Assembly: GCA_019748195.1 (NCBI GenBank)
Contig: JAIEPW010000044.1
Span: forward strand, 1-64,000
Reading direction: 5' to 3'
Source of the DNA: Bryobacteraceae bacterium
Lineage (GTDB): Bacteria > Acidobacteriota > Terriglobia > Bryobacterales > Bryobacteraceae
Length of the DNA: 64,000 bases
Below, one piece after another: positions 1 to 8,734 of this stretch. The notes under the pieces were generated by a model. The model searched no databases and had not been told where the DNA came from. It worked only from the letters and a program-made list of their open reading frames with translations. Numbering within the stretch: the first letter of the stretch is position 1; each line of letters starts with the position of its first letter. Both the position numbers and the translations under genes were made by a program.

Positions 1-744
1 ACCCGCAGTTATTCGAGAGGTTACGCTTCCCAGGGCTACCTTCCCCCCGGAGTGAAGTGGCTGCTGATCGTCAACACCGTCGTCTTTGTTCTCAGTTTCT
101 TCGCCGAGCGGACCCGCTTTCAGGAGCTCTTCGCGTTCCTCGCGCTGATGCCGGCGGCGGTGGTCAAGCTGGGCATGATCTGGCAGCCGGTGACGTACCT
201 GTTCCTGCACGGCAATTTCTTTCACATCCTGTGGAACATGCTCTCGCTGTGGATGTTCGGCGTCGAGCTGGAGAGAAGCTGGGGAACCAAGCGCTTCCTG
301 CAGTACTACTTCTTCTGCGGCGTGGGAGCCGGATTGTGCGTCATCATCGGCAATTACGCCTACGGAACGCCAAACGTCACCACCATCGGCTCCTCGGGCG
401 CGATTTACGGCATCCTGCTGGCGTACGCAGTATTGTTCCCGGATCGCCAGATTCTGTTCAGCTTCCTGTTCCCGATCAAGGTGAAGTACTTCGTGATGAT
501 TATCGGCGCCATCGCCTTCATGAACACCTTCAAAACCACCGGCTCGGGAGTGAGCGATGTGGCGCACCTGGGAGGTCTGGTGCTGGGTTGGCTGTACCTG
601 AAGACTCCGGCTCTTCGAGCCGACCCGCTGGGCAATTTCCGGGCCTGGTATCGGGAGTACCGGATCCGGCGGGCGCGGCGCAAGTTTCAGGTATATTTGC
701 GGAAACACGGCACGGGCCAGGGCCCGGACCGGACGATTCACTAG
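1..744 (+). CDS. Rhomboid family intramembrane serine protease (5' partial)
   Basis: Membrane-embedded serine protease that cleaves transmembrane substrates. The frame is open from base 1, so the GTG at 52 offered by the ORF track is probably an internal valine (PPGVKWLLIV) and the true start is upstream of the window. Counting from base 52, the HGNFFHILWNM segment (about residues 53-63) matches the rhomboid L1/TM2 region, GSSG carries the nucleophile Ser115, and DVAHLGG supplies the catalytic His172, so the dyad is intact. About six hydrophobic segments are visible, and the basic C-terminal tail (RIRRARRKF) is likely cytoplasmic. The physiological substrate cannot be told from sequence. Confidence 0.9.
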   Translation, partial: TRSYSRGYASQGYLPPGVKWLLIVNTVVFVLSFFAERTRFQELFAFLALMPAAVVKLGMIWQPVTYLFLHGNFFHILWNMLSLWMFGVELERSWGTKRFLQYYFFCGVGAGLCVIIGNYAYGTPNVTTIGSSGAIYGILLAYAVLFPDRQILFSFLFPIKVKYFVMIIGAIAFMNTFKTTGSGVSDVAHLGGLVLGWLYLKTPALRADPLGNFRAWYREYRIRRARRKFQVYLRKHGTGQGPDRTIH

Positions 745-799
745 CCCGAAGGCAACCCGTGGGCGGATCGCGTCGTCTAACCCGTTAGTTGCTGATAGG

Positions 800-1963
800 A
801 TGACCAACATGAAACGTGTGCGCGCGCTGCTGATTGTGCTGGTTCCCGTGCTCCTGGGGTGGCTTCTCATCGTGGACCTGCTTCCCGCCCAGCAGGGACC
901 GCGCACCGGAACCTCCGAGACGGTGGCCAAGCCGCGCAAGAAGGGCGCCGGCGACGCTCCCGCGCCCGACGAGGAGCAGCCGAAGATCCCCTCCAAGTTC
1001 GGCAAGAAAAAGGAAGGCGAGCCCGCCCCCGATTCCGTGACGTTCCGCGCCGACGCCCTGACCGTCAACGTGGACGTCGCCGTGCTGGATAACAAAGGCA
1101 ACTTCATACCCGGCCTTCCACGAGGCAACTTCCGCATCCTGGAGGACGGCGTTCCGCAGCAGGTGGTCAGCTTCGACACCAGCGAAGCGCCCATGACCAT
1201 CGCGCTGGTCATCGAGTTCTCGAACCTGTTCCAGAGCATGTGGAGCGAAGGCTGGTTCCAGACACTCACCGCCACTTACGGCTTTGTCGAGACCTTGAAA
1301 CCGGAAGACTACGTGGCGGTGATCGCCTACGACCTGCGATCGGAGATTCTGTCCGACTTCTCGACGGACCGGCGGCAGACCCAGGAGGCGCTGCAGCGCC
1401 TGCGGGTAGCGGCGTTTTCCGAGTCGAACCTCTATGACGCGCTGGTGGACACGGCGGATCGCATGTCCGAGATCGAAGGCCGCAAGGCGATCCTGCTGGT
1501 CTCCAGCGGCATCGATACGTTCAGCAAGCTGACCTTCGACAAGGCTCGCAAGGGACTGCAAACCGCCGGCGTGCCCATCTACTCCGTCGGGTTGCTGCAG
1601 GCTTTGCGCGAGATCATGGACGCTCGCGGCTTCCTGGGGCCGCTGCAGCGGCTCGACTTCCTGCAAGCCGACAACCAGCTACGGACGTTTTCCAAGGAGA
1701 CGGGGGGGCAGGCGTTCTTTCCGCGATTCTATGGCGAGTTTCCCGCCATTTTCCAGCAGATCTCGCAGTCGCTGCGGAACCAGTACTCCATCACCTACCG
1801 GCCGGCGAACCAGACTCGCGACGGCAAGTTCCGCAAGATCAAGGTGGAGCTTGTAAGCCCGGATACGAACGAGCCGCTGCGGGTTGTCGATGAAAAGAAA
1901 AAGCCGATCAAGTACCAGATCATTGCGAAGGCCGGATACACGGCCCCTCGCGAGGTGGAATGA
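800..1963 (+). CDS. VWFA-related secreted protein (acidobacterial type)
   Basis: This is an exported von Willebrand factor A-like domain protein of a type greatly expanded in Acidobacteriota. It has an N-terminal hydrophobic signal or anchor (ALLIVLVPVLLGWLLIVDLL), then a charged low-complexity linker. A beta domain follows (TVNVDVAVLDNKGNFIPGL, ILEDGVPQQV), then a VWA fold starting near residue 130. In the metal-site position the usual DxSxS reads EFSN, so classical MIDAS metal binding is doubtful. It ends with a conserved YSITYRPANQTRDGKFRKIKV segment. The role is probably envelope protein-protein interaction. It is monocistronic, 55 bp after the rhomboid gene. The ATG at 800 is preceded by GATAGGAT. 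Confidence 0.85.
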   Translation: MTNMKRVRALLIVLVPVLLGWLLIVDLLPAQQGPRTGTSETVAKPRKKGAGDAPAPDEEQPKIPSKFGKKKEGEPAPDSVTFRADALTVNVDVAVLDNKGNFIPGLPRGNFRILEDGVPQQVVSFDTSEAPMTIALVIEFSNLFQSMWSEGWFQTLTATYGFVETLKPEDYVAVIAYDLRSEILSDFSTDRRQTQEALQRLRVAAFSESNLYDALVDTADRMSEIEGRKAILLVSSGIDTFSKLTFDKARKGLQTAGVPIYSVGLLQALREIMDARGFLGPLQRLDFLQADNQLRTFSKETGGQAFFPRFYGEFPAIFQQISQSLRNQYSITYRPANQTRDGKFRKIKVELVSPDTNEPLRVVDEKKKPIKYQIIAKAGYTAPREVE

Positions 1964-2020
1964 CCGGTCTCGCGTTCACCGGACCGCAAAAGTCAAGCGC
2001 TCGATTTGCCGCATTCGCAG

Positions 2021-2064
2021 ACGATTAGAAAATCGTTGACACTCCCGTGACGGCTTTGTTACCG
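2021..2064 (+). promoter_or_regulatory. Candidate sigma-70 promoter with dyad over the -35
   Basis: A perfect -35 hexamer TTGACA (2036-2041) is followed after 17-18 bp by a weak -10 (TTACCG or TACCGT, about 2059-2065). The -35 is abutted by a perfect inverted repeat, ACGATT-agaa-AATCGT (2021-2036). It sits 35 bp upstream of the response regulator start. The dyad position suggests an operator, but that is inference. Confidence 0.4.
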
Positions 2065-2098
2065 TCGTCCTGGTTCGCTTCGATTTTCACTCTTGCTT

Positions 2099-2542
2099 AT
2101 GCCGGTGTCTGATGCCAAACAACCCTCCAATATCCTGCTTGTGGACGACAACAAGCATGGCCTGTCCGCCCGTAAAGTCGTCTTACAGGAACTGGGGTAT
2201 CGCACCACCGCGCTGACCTCTCCGTCCGACGCGCTGGAGCAGATTTGCGCGTCCTCGTTCGACCTGTTGATCACGGACTATAAGATGCCGAAAATGGACG
2301 GCATCACGCTGATCGCCGAAGTGCGCAAGCAGAAACCCGGGATGCCGATCATCCTGATCTCCGGCTTTGTGGATTCGCTGGGATTGAACGAGGAATCCAC
2401 CGGCGCCGACGTGGTGATCCAGAAAAGCGCGAATGAGATCACGTTACTGGTTCGCGCGGTCAAGCGGCTGCTCGATCCGAGGATGAAGCGCAAGCCGGCG
2501 GGCCGAGCCCGCGGCGATCAGCCGAATCGCAAGGCGAAATAG
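2099..2542 (+). CDS. Single-domain response regulator (CheY-like receiver)
   Basis: Receiver-only phosphotransfer protein of 147 residues. The acidic pocket is D16-D17 (LLVDDNK), the phosphoacceptor is D60 (LLITDYKMPKMDG), and QKS near residue 108 supplies the conserved lysine. After the receiver comes only a short basic tail (MKRKPAGRARGDQPNRKAK) with no output domain, so it probably acts by protein contact. ATG at 2099 is preferred to the TTG at 2093. The cognate kinase is not in this window. The gene is convergent with, and 1 bp from, the STAS gene; both families belong to signalling circuits, but no functional link is shown. Confidence 0.9.
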   Translation: MPVSDAKQPSNILLVDDNKHGLSARKVVLQELGYRTTALTSPSDALEQICASSFDLLITDYKMPKMDGITLIAEVRKQKPGMPIILISGFVDSLGLNEESTGADVVIQKSANEITLLVRAVKRLLDPRMKRKPAGRARGDQPNRKAK

Positions 2543-2543
2543 C

Positions 2544-2900
2544 TCACGCCAGGCCCTGGCGCGCGTTCTCGACGTTCTCGTAAAACTTGAAAATGGTATC
2601 CAGGCGGGTGACCCGGAAGGCTTCGCGCACGGCGCCGCCCGCACCCACCAGCCGCATCTGCCCGCCGGACTTGCCGATTCGCGAATAGCTGTCGATGAAG
2701 CGTCCAATCCCCGTGGAATCGATGTGATGAATGCCGCTGATATCGAAGATGATGTTCTTCGCCCCCTGGTTCAACAGGTCGGGCACCAGCGTCTGCAGTT
2801 GGGCGCTCTCCTGGCCCAGCATCAGCTTGCCGGAGAGCGTAACCACAGCCGTGGCGGGGGTAATCAGCGCGTGCTGGATGTCCAGGATGGGTGGCTTCAC
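2544..2900 (-). CDS. STAS-domain anti-sigma factor antagonist-like protein
   Basis: SpoIIAA/RsbV-like STAS protein expected to bind an anti-sigma kinase in a phosphorylation-dependent way. With the GTG at 2900 it is 118 residues. The phosphorylatable serine motif D61-S62-T63-G64 (HHIDSTGIG) is intact, and the flanks (VVTLSGKLMLGQE, NIIFDISG) fit the STAS fold. The ORF track extends to a GTG at 2939, but that would overlap the upstream oxidoreductase by 34 bp. The 2900 start avoids this and has an AAGG about 10 bp upstream. It lies directly downstream of the Gfo/Idh gene on the same strand, so it may be co-transcribed with it. Confidence 0.85.
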   Translation of the reverse strand: MKPPILDIQHALITPATAVVTLSGKLMLGQESAQLQTLVPDLLNQGAKNIIFDISGIHHIDSTGIGRFIDSYSRIGKSGGQMRLVGAGGAVREAFRVTRLDTIFKFYENVENARQGLA

Positions 2901-2905
2901 GTGAA

Positions 2906-4267
<1,362 letters not shown>

Positions 4268-4461
4268 GGGTTCTCCTCGAATTATTCTACTCCGAGCTTC
4301 GCCGCGAATTCGCCCGGAGAAGCGGATGGCGGGATGTTGGCGAAGCGCGCCGGGCGATGATCGCGGCGCGCCGCTGTTCGGGGCGCGGCAGGCAGGTGCG
4401 CTGGGTACTGTTCGCGGGCGACTGTACGTGCCGGACCGCTCCCCGACTACAATTGAGGTAC

Positions 4462-5214
4462 ATGCTTCCCGATCTCGAGATCACCTTACGACTGCAAAGC
4501 CTCGACCTCCGCATCGGCGAGCTCGAGAAGGAGGTCGCCTCACTGCCGAAGCATATCGCCGCCATCGAGAAGACGCTGGACTCGCACGTGCGCCGCCTGG
4601 AAGCCGATCAGGCCGCGCTGGCGGCGAATCAGAAGGAGCGCAAGAAGCTGGACGGGGATATCCAGGTGCTGCAGCAGAAGATCTCCAAGTTCCGCGATCA
4701 GATGATGGGGGCCAAGACCAACGAGCAGTACCGTGCGTTCCAGCATGAGATCGATTTCGTCGAGAAGGAGATCCGCAAGGCGGAGGATCGCATTCTGGAG
4801 TTGATGACGCAATCGGAGCCGCTGGAGACCGCTGTCAAGAAAGCCGAGGCCGATCTGAAGGTGGAGAAGGCGCAGGTGGAAGCGGAGAAGGCCAAGGCCC
4901 GCGAGCGCACCGAGATCGACCAGGCGGAAGTGAAGAAGCTGCGGGAGGAGCGGGGCGAGGCCGTCGCGCGGATGGCCAAGCAGGTGCACACGCTTTACGA
5001 ACGCCTGCGGGTGAAGAAGGGCGGGGTGGCGATCGCCGAGGTAACCGAGGGCCGCTGCTCGGCGTGCCAGATGGCCCTGCGTCCCCAGTATTTTCAGGAG
5101 TTGCGGCGATCCGAGAGGGTGATGACCTGCGAGAGCTGCGGGCGCATCATCTTCTACAATCCGCCGGTCAGCTTTGTGGACATGAGCCCGGTTCAGGGCT
5201 CGGCCAAGGGTTGA
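4462..5214 (+). CDS. Coiled-coil zinc-ribbon protein (COG1579 / CT398-like)
   Basis: Cytoplasmic protein of 250 residues with a long antiparallel coiled coil (about residues 5-190, rich in Lys, Glu, Ala and Gln), capped by a C-terminal zinc ribbon built from CSAC and CESC about 28 residues apart. Homologues of this architecture are widespread and have been linked to nucleic-acid or secretion-related partners; the exact role is unsettled. The ORF track begins at 4357, but the ATG at 4462 has a good Shine-Dalgarno (TTGAGGTAC) and begins the conserved MLPDLEITLRLQSLD. Its 3' end overlaps the convergent BNR-protein gene by 22 bp. Confidence 0.85.
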   Translation: MLPDLEITLRLQSLDLRIGELEKEVASLPKHIAAIEKTLDSHVRRLEADQAALAANQKERKKLDGDIQVLQQKISKFRDQMMGAKTNEQYRAFQHEIDFVEKEIRKAEDRILELMTQSEPLETAVKKAEADLKVEKAQVEAEKAKARERTEIDQAEVKKLREERGEAVARMAKQVHTLYERLRVKKGGVAIAEVTEGRCSACQMALRPQYFQELRRSERVMTCESCGRIIFYNPPVSFVDMSPVQGSAKG

Positions 5215-6317
5215 GTCAACTCGGCGGTTTCCACCCGGCGGTCCTTCCAGGCGAACCACAGCTTGCCGTTCCAGGATTTCATTCTGGGGAAGCCGGAGGA
5301 TCGCCCGGCGGGCAGCGTGGCGACGGTCGCCGGCGCGCCGAGTTGCCCGGTCCGAGCGGCGGTTCGGGCGCGCAACTCGAGTTGTTTGTCGTCCTTCCGT
5401 TCCAGCCAGCTCACCACCGCGCCGGTCCGGGTGAGGAGGAGGTCGACGCGGCCTTCCGGATGGCCGCCGTCGATGCGCAGCGGCGGGGAGAAGGTCGCGC
5501 CGGCGTCATCTGAAAACGCGAGCTTCACCGCCTTTTCGCCGCCGGTGTACCAGGCTACGGCCACGCGCTTGCCTTCGGCGGCGATCGCGGGGCCGTTCAC
5601 CGGGCAACCGGGGATCTTCCAGTTATCGGCATGGACCGCGGCGGGGGCGGTCCAGTTGTTGCCCACGCGGCGCACGATCGAGATGTCGCGAATGTCCCGC
5701 GTGTGGTCGCGGTAGACCACCACGGGGCCGGCATCGGTCCAGGCCACGCCGGTCTGGCAGCAACTGCAAACGTCCAGGTCCACGGCGGAATTTGAAACCG
5801 GCGTTCCGTCGGCGCGAAATTCGGCGAAGTGGAGCTTGGTGTCGTGACCGCCGCCGGCGGTCTCCCGCGGAGCGAGGTAGGCCAGCGCGAGCCCGGTGGG
5901 CGACGGCATCATCGACACGAAGCCGGTGTACGCGTTTCGAGCTTGCGGCGCGGGCGCGAAGAACACATTCCAGGTCTTGCCCCCGTCGGCCGAGCGGGCG
6001 ACGCGCAGGTTATAGGAGTATTGCTCGGCGCTGCTCCGCTCCAGCCAGTGCGCCATGAGCGTGCCGTCCGCCAGCTCGACCAGGGAAGGGAAGTCCGCCC
6101 AGTTGACGAACCAGTTCTCGCCGCCGGCGATGGTGGCGGGTTTGGACCAGCCGCCGGGTTCCCGGGTGGCGAAGCGGAGCTCGTGGCGCTTGGGGCCGGT
6201 CTTCTCCACCCAGCTCAGGTAAAGCTTGCTGCCGGAATAGAGGTTGACGGGACCGCTGGCCTCGCCGGCGGGGTTGGGCACCGCGACCAGCGCGGCTGCA
6301 AGCGCGAGGAACCACAT
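5193..6317 (-). CDS. Secreted BNR-repeat (sialidase-fold) protein
   Basis: Exported six-bladed propeller-like protein of about 374 residues. The ATG at 6317 starts a clean signal peptide (MWFLALAAALVAVPNPAGEASG); the longer ORF-track start at 6341 is a TTG. Asp-box-like repeats are visible (RSADGGKTWN, FSDDAGATFS), as in sialidases and other BNR proteins. The Arg triad and Asp/Tyr/Glu set of true sialidases cannot be assigned with confidence, so it may be a non-catalytic or different glycan-active propeller. A CSCC cluster (VDLDVCSCCQTG) could form a disulfide or bind metal. Confidence 0.75.
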   Translation of the reverse strand: MWFLALAAALVAVPNPAGEASGPVNLYSGSKLYLSWVEKTGPKRHELRFATREPGGWSKPATIAGGENWFVNWADFPSLVELADGTLMAHWLERSSAEQYSYNLRVARSADGGKTWNVFFAPAPQARNAYTGFVSMMPSPTGLALAYLAPRETAGGGHDTKLHFAEFRADGTPVSNSAVDLDVCSCCQTGVAWTDAGPVVVYRDHTRDIRDISIVRRVGNNWTAPAAVHADNWKIPGCPVNGPAIAAEGKRVAVAWYTGGEKAVKLAFSDDAGATFSPPLRIDGGHPEGRVDLLLTRTGAVVSWLERKDDKQLELRARTAARTGQLGAPATVATLPAGRSSGFPRMKSWNGKLWFAWKDRRVETAELTQPLAEP

Positions 6318-6344
6318 GTGAACAGGATAGGCGATCCGCAAGAC

Positions 6345-6369
6345 CGGCGCCAGGCGCCACCTGGCGCCG
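6345..6369. repeat. 25-bp GC-rich palindromic repeat, copy 1
   Basis: CGGCGCCAGG-CGCCA-CCTGGCGCCG is a perfect 10-bp inverted repeat with a 5-nt loop. A copy differing at one base lies at 7772-7796 in the same orientation. Together they bracket the two-gene accessory module. It sits upstream of both flanking divergent genes, so a terminator role is unlikely here. Confidence 0.8.
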
Positions 6370-6407
6370 CCGCCCGCCCTGGAGCTAATTCCGGAGAAAT
6401 AGAGGAA

Positions 6408-6424
6408 CTACTTCCAGGAAGTAG
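6408..6424. promoter_or_regulatory. 17-bp perfect palindrome, candidate operator
   Basis: CTACTTCC-A-GGAAGTAG is a perfect dyad 45 bp upstream of the TTGACA box of the Cys-rich gene. This is a plausible upstream activator site for a dimeric regulator. No regulator gene is adjacent. Confidence 0.4.
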
Positions 6425-6469
6425 CCGTGTAATCTGTCGAACAGTGCAAGGAAATACCCACTTTCGTTC

Positions 6470-6498
6470 TTGACAGTGAAGTGGCTTAGCCGCATACT
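6470..6498 (+). promoter_or_regulatory. Sigma-70-like promoter of the Cys-rich gene module
   Basis: A perfect TTGACA (6470-6475), a 17-bp spacer and CATACT (6493-6498, 4 of 6 to consensus). The start codon at 6538 follows with AGAGGAGG as ribosome-binding site. The expression signals are therefore intact although the gene they serve is frameshifted. Confidence 0.5.
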
Positions 6499-6537
6499 GC
6501 AGGCTGTAATGCCTGAGCACCAGAGGAGGTTCGTCCC

Positions 6538-6832
6538 ATGAACCGATTCGGTTGTTTGATGATTCGCGGGTGTGCGACACTGCCGCTCGCTTTGCTCTCG
6601 TCCTCCGTTGCTTCAGCACAGTAGCCGCGCAATCTTCTGCGACGATTGCCGGAAGAGCAATGGCATGGCTTGGTCCTATCATGAACGCCGAGACACCAAC
6701 TCATGCCCATGGAGTTGTCAATGTCAGTGGGTTTACCGCGGTACGAATCGAGGCTTCCCGTGCCCGCCACAGGGAACGGATTCGTTCGCGCACTTCTGCA
6801 ACGCCGGGTTCTGCCCATGCGATCTATTTTGA
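6538..6832 (+). pseudogene. Secreted Cys-rich small protein, interrupted by a 1-nt frameshift
   Basis: ATG 6538 with a strong ribosome-binding site (AGAGGAGG) encodes a complete signal peptide ending LLSSSVASAQ, then meets a TAG at 6622-6624. Skipping the T at 6622 opens the +1 frame, which continues SRAIFCDDCRKSNGM and ends at 6832. The joined product would be 97 residues, with a mature part of about 69 carrying nine cysteines in CDDC, CPWSCQC, PCPP and CNAGFCPC groups. The signal peptide ends precisely where the Cys-rich frame can take over. This argues for one original gene broken by a single base, a sequencing error, or programmed frameshifting. I do not recognise the family. The next gene starts 25 bp downstream. 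Confidence 0.6.
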
Positions 6833-6857
6833 GGAACAAAGAAGCAAAGCGGGTTAT

Positions 6858-7745
6858 ATGAAACGGCTGCAGATCAACCCAAAGTGGACGATCGCCGTGC
6901 TGGTCGCGATTACTATTCCGGCCGTAGCTGTGTACAGTTACGACTTCCTGCAAGAGCAGGACGTTCTCACGAAATTTGATAAGGCCTATCAGGCAACGCC
7001 TGTCCTAGAGAACGGATTTACACTGATCACCGTGATGAGCTTCCAACACGCTTCCGGAGGTCCGGCGGCGATGGTAGAGCGTCGCACGCTGGCCGTTCGG
7101 GGCACCGAGCGAGTGGAGCTGACCGAAAATTTTGAGAATCACCGGGGCACCCCGAACTCTGAGGCGCCTGTTTCATCACTGAAGCGCTTAAGCCTCGCAA
7201 AAGGTAGGCTTGTGCTGGAGCGTCCCCTCCTCGGTGTCTCTCATACCATGGACATTCCGAATTATCACCATTACCTGAGCGGCCGGATGGACCCGGCTTC
7301 GGATTGCATGACAACGCTTTCCGGGGTGAAGCAGGATTCATACTTCAAGGTCGGGGTGGGGACCTTCGAGGGCTTCCAGTCCATCACCTTCCAGCCTGTG
7401 AATCGCCCCGGTTCCACGTTCACGCAAGTGCCTGCTCTAGGTTGCGCGGAAGTGAGCAACGATGCCGATTCGGGCCCGGGCGGAAAATCGTGGAACCGAG
7501 TGGAGAGCTTTCAGCGGACCGTCGATCCGCGATTCTTTGTGCCGCGCCAGGACTTCCGGGAGGTTGATTACCTAGAGGGCGAGCGGTTGGCGCTGGCGCA
7601 CAAGGGGAGAGCGTACTGGTCCCGCCAGGGGGCGGACGAGGCGGCGATCACGGGGGAGGTACAGAAGGCTCTGCAGGAGTTCGACAAGCAGCCGCCGCCG
7701 CTCATGCAAAGCCATTATCTACGGCACAAGGCCAAGTCGCGGTAG
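6858..7745 (+). CDS. Membrane-anchored protein of unknown function
   Basis: 295 residues from ATG 6858; the ORF-track start at 6552 runs through the Cys-rich gene in another frame and is not credible. One N-terminal transmembrane segment (WTIAVLVAITIPAVAVYSYDF) anchors a soluble, probably periplasmic domain of about 265 residues without a motif I recognise. It contains two cysteines (SDCMTTL and LGCAEV) that could pair. It lies 25 bp after the Cys-rich gene and is probably co-transcribed with it. The pair is bracketed by the two palindromic repeats, suggesting a transferred or mobile two-gene unit. Confidence 0.65.
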   Translation: MKRLQINPKWTIAVLVAITIPAVAVYSYDFLQEQDVLTKFDKAYQATPVLENGFTLITVMSFQHASGGPAAMVERRTLAVRGTERVELTENFENHRGTPNSEAPVSSLKRLSLAKGRLVLERPLLGVSHTMDIPNYHHYLSGRMDPASDCMTTLSGVKQDSYFKVGVGTFEGFQSITFQPVNRPGSTFTQVPALGCAEVSNDADSGPGGKSWNRVESFQRTVDPRFFVPRQDFREVDYLEGERLALAHKGRAYWSRQGADEAAITGEVQKALQEFDKQPPPLMQSHYLRHKAKSR

Positions 7746-7771
7746 CGCCCAAACGTGGGCCGCCGAAAGGT

Positions 7772-7796
7772 CGGCGCCAGGCGCCACCCGGCGCCG
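7772..7796. repeat. 25-bp GC-rich palindromic repeat, copy 2
   Basis: CGGCGCCAGG-CGCCA-CCCGGCGCCG, identical to copy 1 (6345-6369) in 24 of 25 positions and in the same orientation. The single change breaks one stem pair. It lies 26 bp after the stop of the membrane-anchored gene, where as RNA it could also slow or end transcription. Confidence 0.8.
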
Positions 7797-7870
7797 GATC
7801 CCCCGAACGACATGCAGCTACCGGGCAAGCGATTTTGGAACGCGACCACCAATCCTGCGAAGATGATGGC

Positions 7871-8509
7871 TTGAGCATCGCGTTTACGGCGGTTGCGTTC
7901 GTCTCGCCGCTGCTGGCACAGGTAACCGAGACCCAGCACGCCGCCGAGGCGGCGTTCCCGCTGTCGCGAAAGGTCGAGCTCACCCTTCACACGCGCGTCC
8001 GAACGCAACCGAACGGCCTTGGCTTGTACCAGGGCCGTGTCGGTCCGATTCTGGAGATCGACTTGGCGCCGCGCCTCACCGCGATCGGCGGCTACTATTA
8101 CACCGTCCAGTCGGACCAGGAAGAGGACATTCGCGGCACGCACCGCTTTTTCGGGGGCCTGAAAGGGGCGGCACTCGAGACCAGAATGGTCGAAGCCGAG
8201 CTTCGCAGCCTGATCGAGCGGTTTGACAGCTCGGGTCCCGGATTCAACCGCTACCGCCACCGCCTGCGACTCACAACCCCGGCGAAGGTGGCGCCGTACG
8301 CCGGAGTAGAGCTCTTTCACGACGCCGGCGGCTGGCGTTCCACCCGCTACTCCGGCGGCATCCGGTGGGCGACCAGCGGCCGGTTTGAGCTGGATTTCGG
8401 CTATTTCTTCGAGAATCGCAGGAACTTGCTGGGACCGGACCGGCACATGGTGACCACCAGCTTCCACTTCCGGCGACGCCCCGGCAAGCGTCCGGACCCG
8501 GATTTCTAG
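7871..8509 (+). CDS. Probable outer-membrane beta-barrel protein (DUF2490-like)
   Basis: About 212 residues. Alternating hydrophobic and polar strands ending in aromatic residues fill the sequence (KVELTLHTRVRT, AIGGYYYTVQS, FNRYRHRLRLTT, FELDFGYFFEN), closing with MVTTSFHFRRR, as in small outer-membrane barrels of the DUF2490 type. The start is uncertain. The track uses a TTG at 7835, but the hydrophobic signal-like stretch SIAFTAVAFVSPLLAQ begins right after the TTG at 7871. Both lack a strong ribosome-binding site. It is monocistronic, and its role (pore or structural) is unknown. Confidence 0.6.
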   Translation: MSIAFTAVAFVSPLLAQVTETQHAAEAAFPLSRKVELTLHTRVRTQPNGLGLYQGRVGPILEIDLAPRLTAIGGYYYTVQSDQEEDIRGTHRFFGGLKGAALETRMVEAELRSLIERFDSSGPGFNRYRHRLRLTTPAKVAPYAGVELFHDAGGWRSTRYSGGIRWATSGRFELDFGYFFENRRNLLGPDRHMVTTSFHFRRRPGKRPDPDF

Positions 8510-8666
8510 CTTGCGGAACCAACAATTCCGTAAACGGCGTAGAACGAAACGGGGCTGACAGTCAGGGGTCTCCTGAGTCCTACCTAAGCAATTCCCCGGA
8601 CGGACAAACCTCCGCCTTCCCAGTACTATCGACGTATCAAGTTTTCACGTTGATCCCCACAGATGG

Positions 8667-8691
8667 GGGGAACTCTACAAAAGAGTGCCCC
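8667..8691 (+). promoter_or_regulatory. Hairpin in the 5' leader of the astacin gene
   Basis: GGGG-A-ACTCT-acaaa-AGAGT-G-CCCC can fold into a 9-bp stem with one A-G mismatch, 44 bp before the GTG start. No known riboswitch signature is visible, and the rest of the 225-bp gap shows nothing clear. A role in mRNA stability or translation is possible but unproven. Confidence 0.3.
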
Positions 8692-8734
8692 GGCCCAGCC
8701 GGTAGACGTGTGTCGATTGATAAGGAGAGTACTG

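Noticed and set aside
8641-8734. Possible riboswitch in the astacin leader
   Set aside because: One hairpin is present, but none of the conserved cores of c-di-GMP, cobalamin, TPP or glycine riboswitches can be found; kept only as a hairpin.
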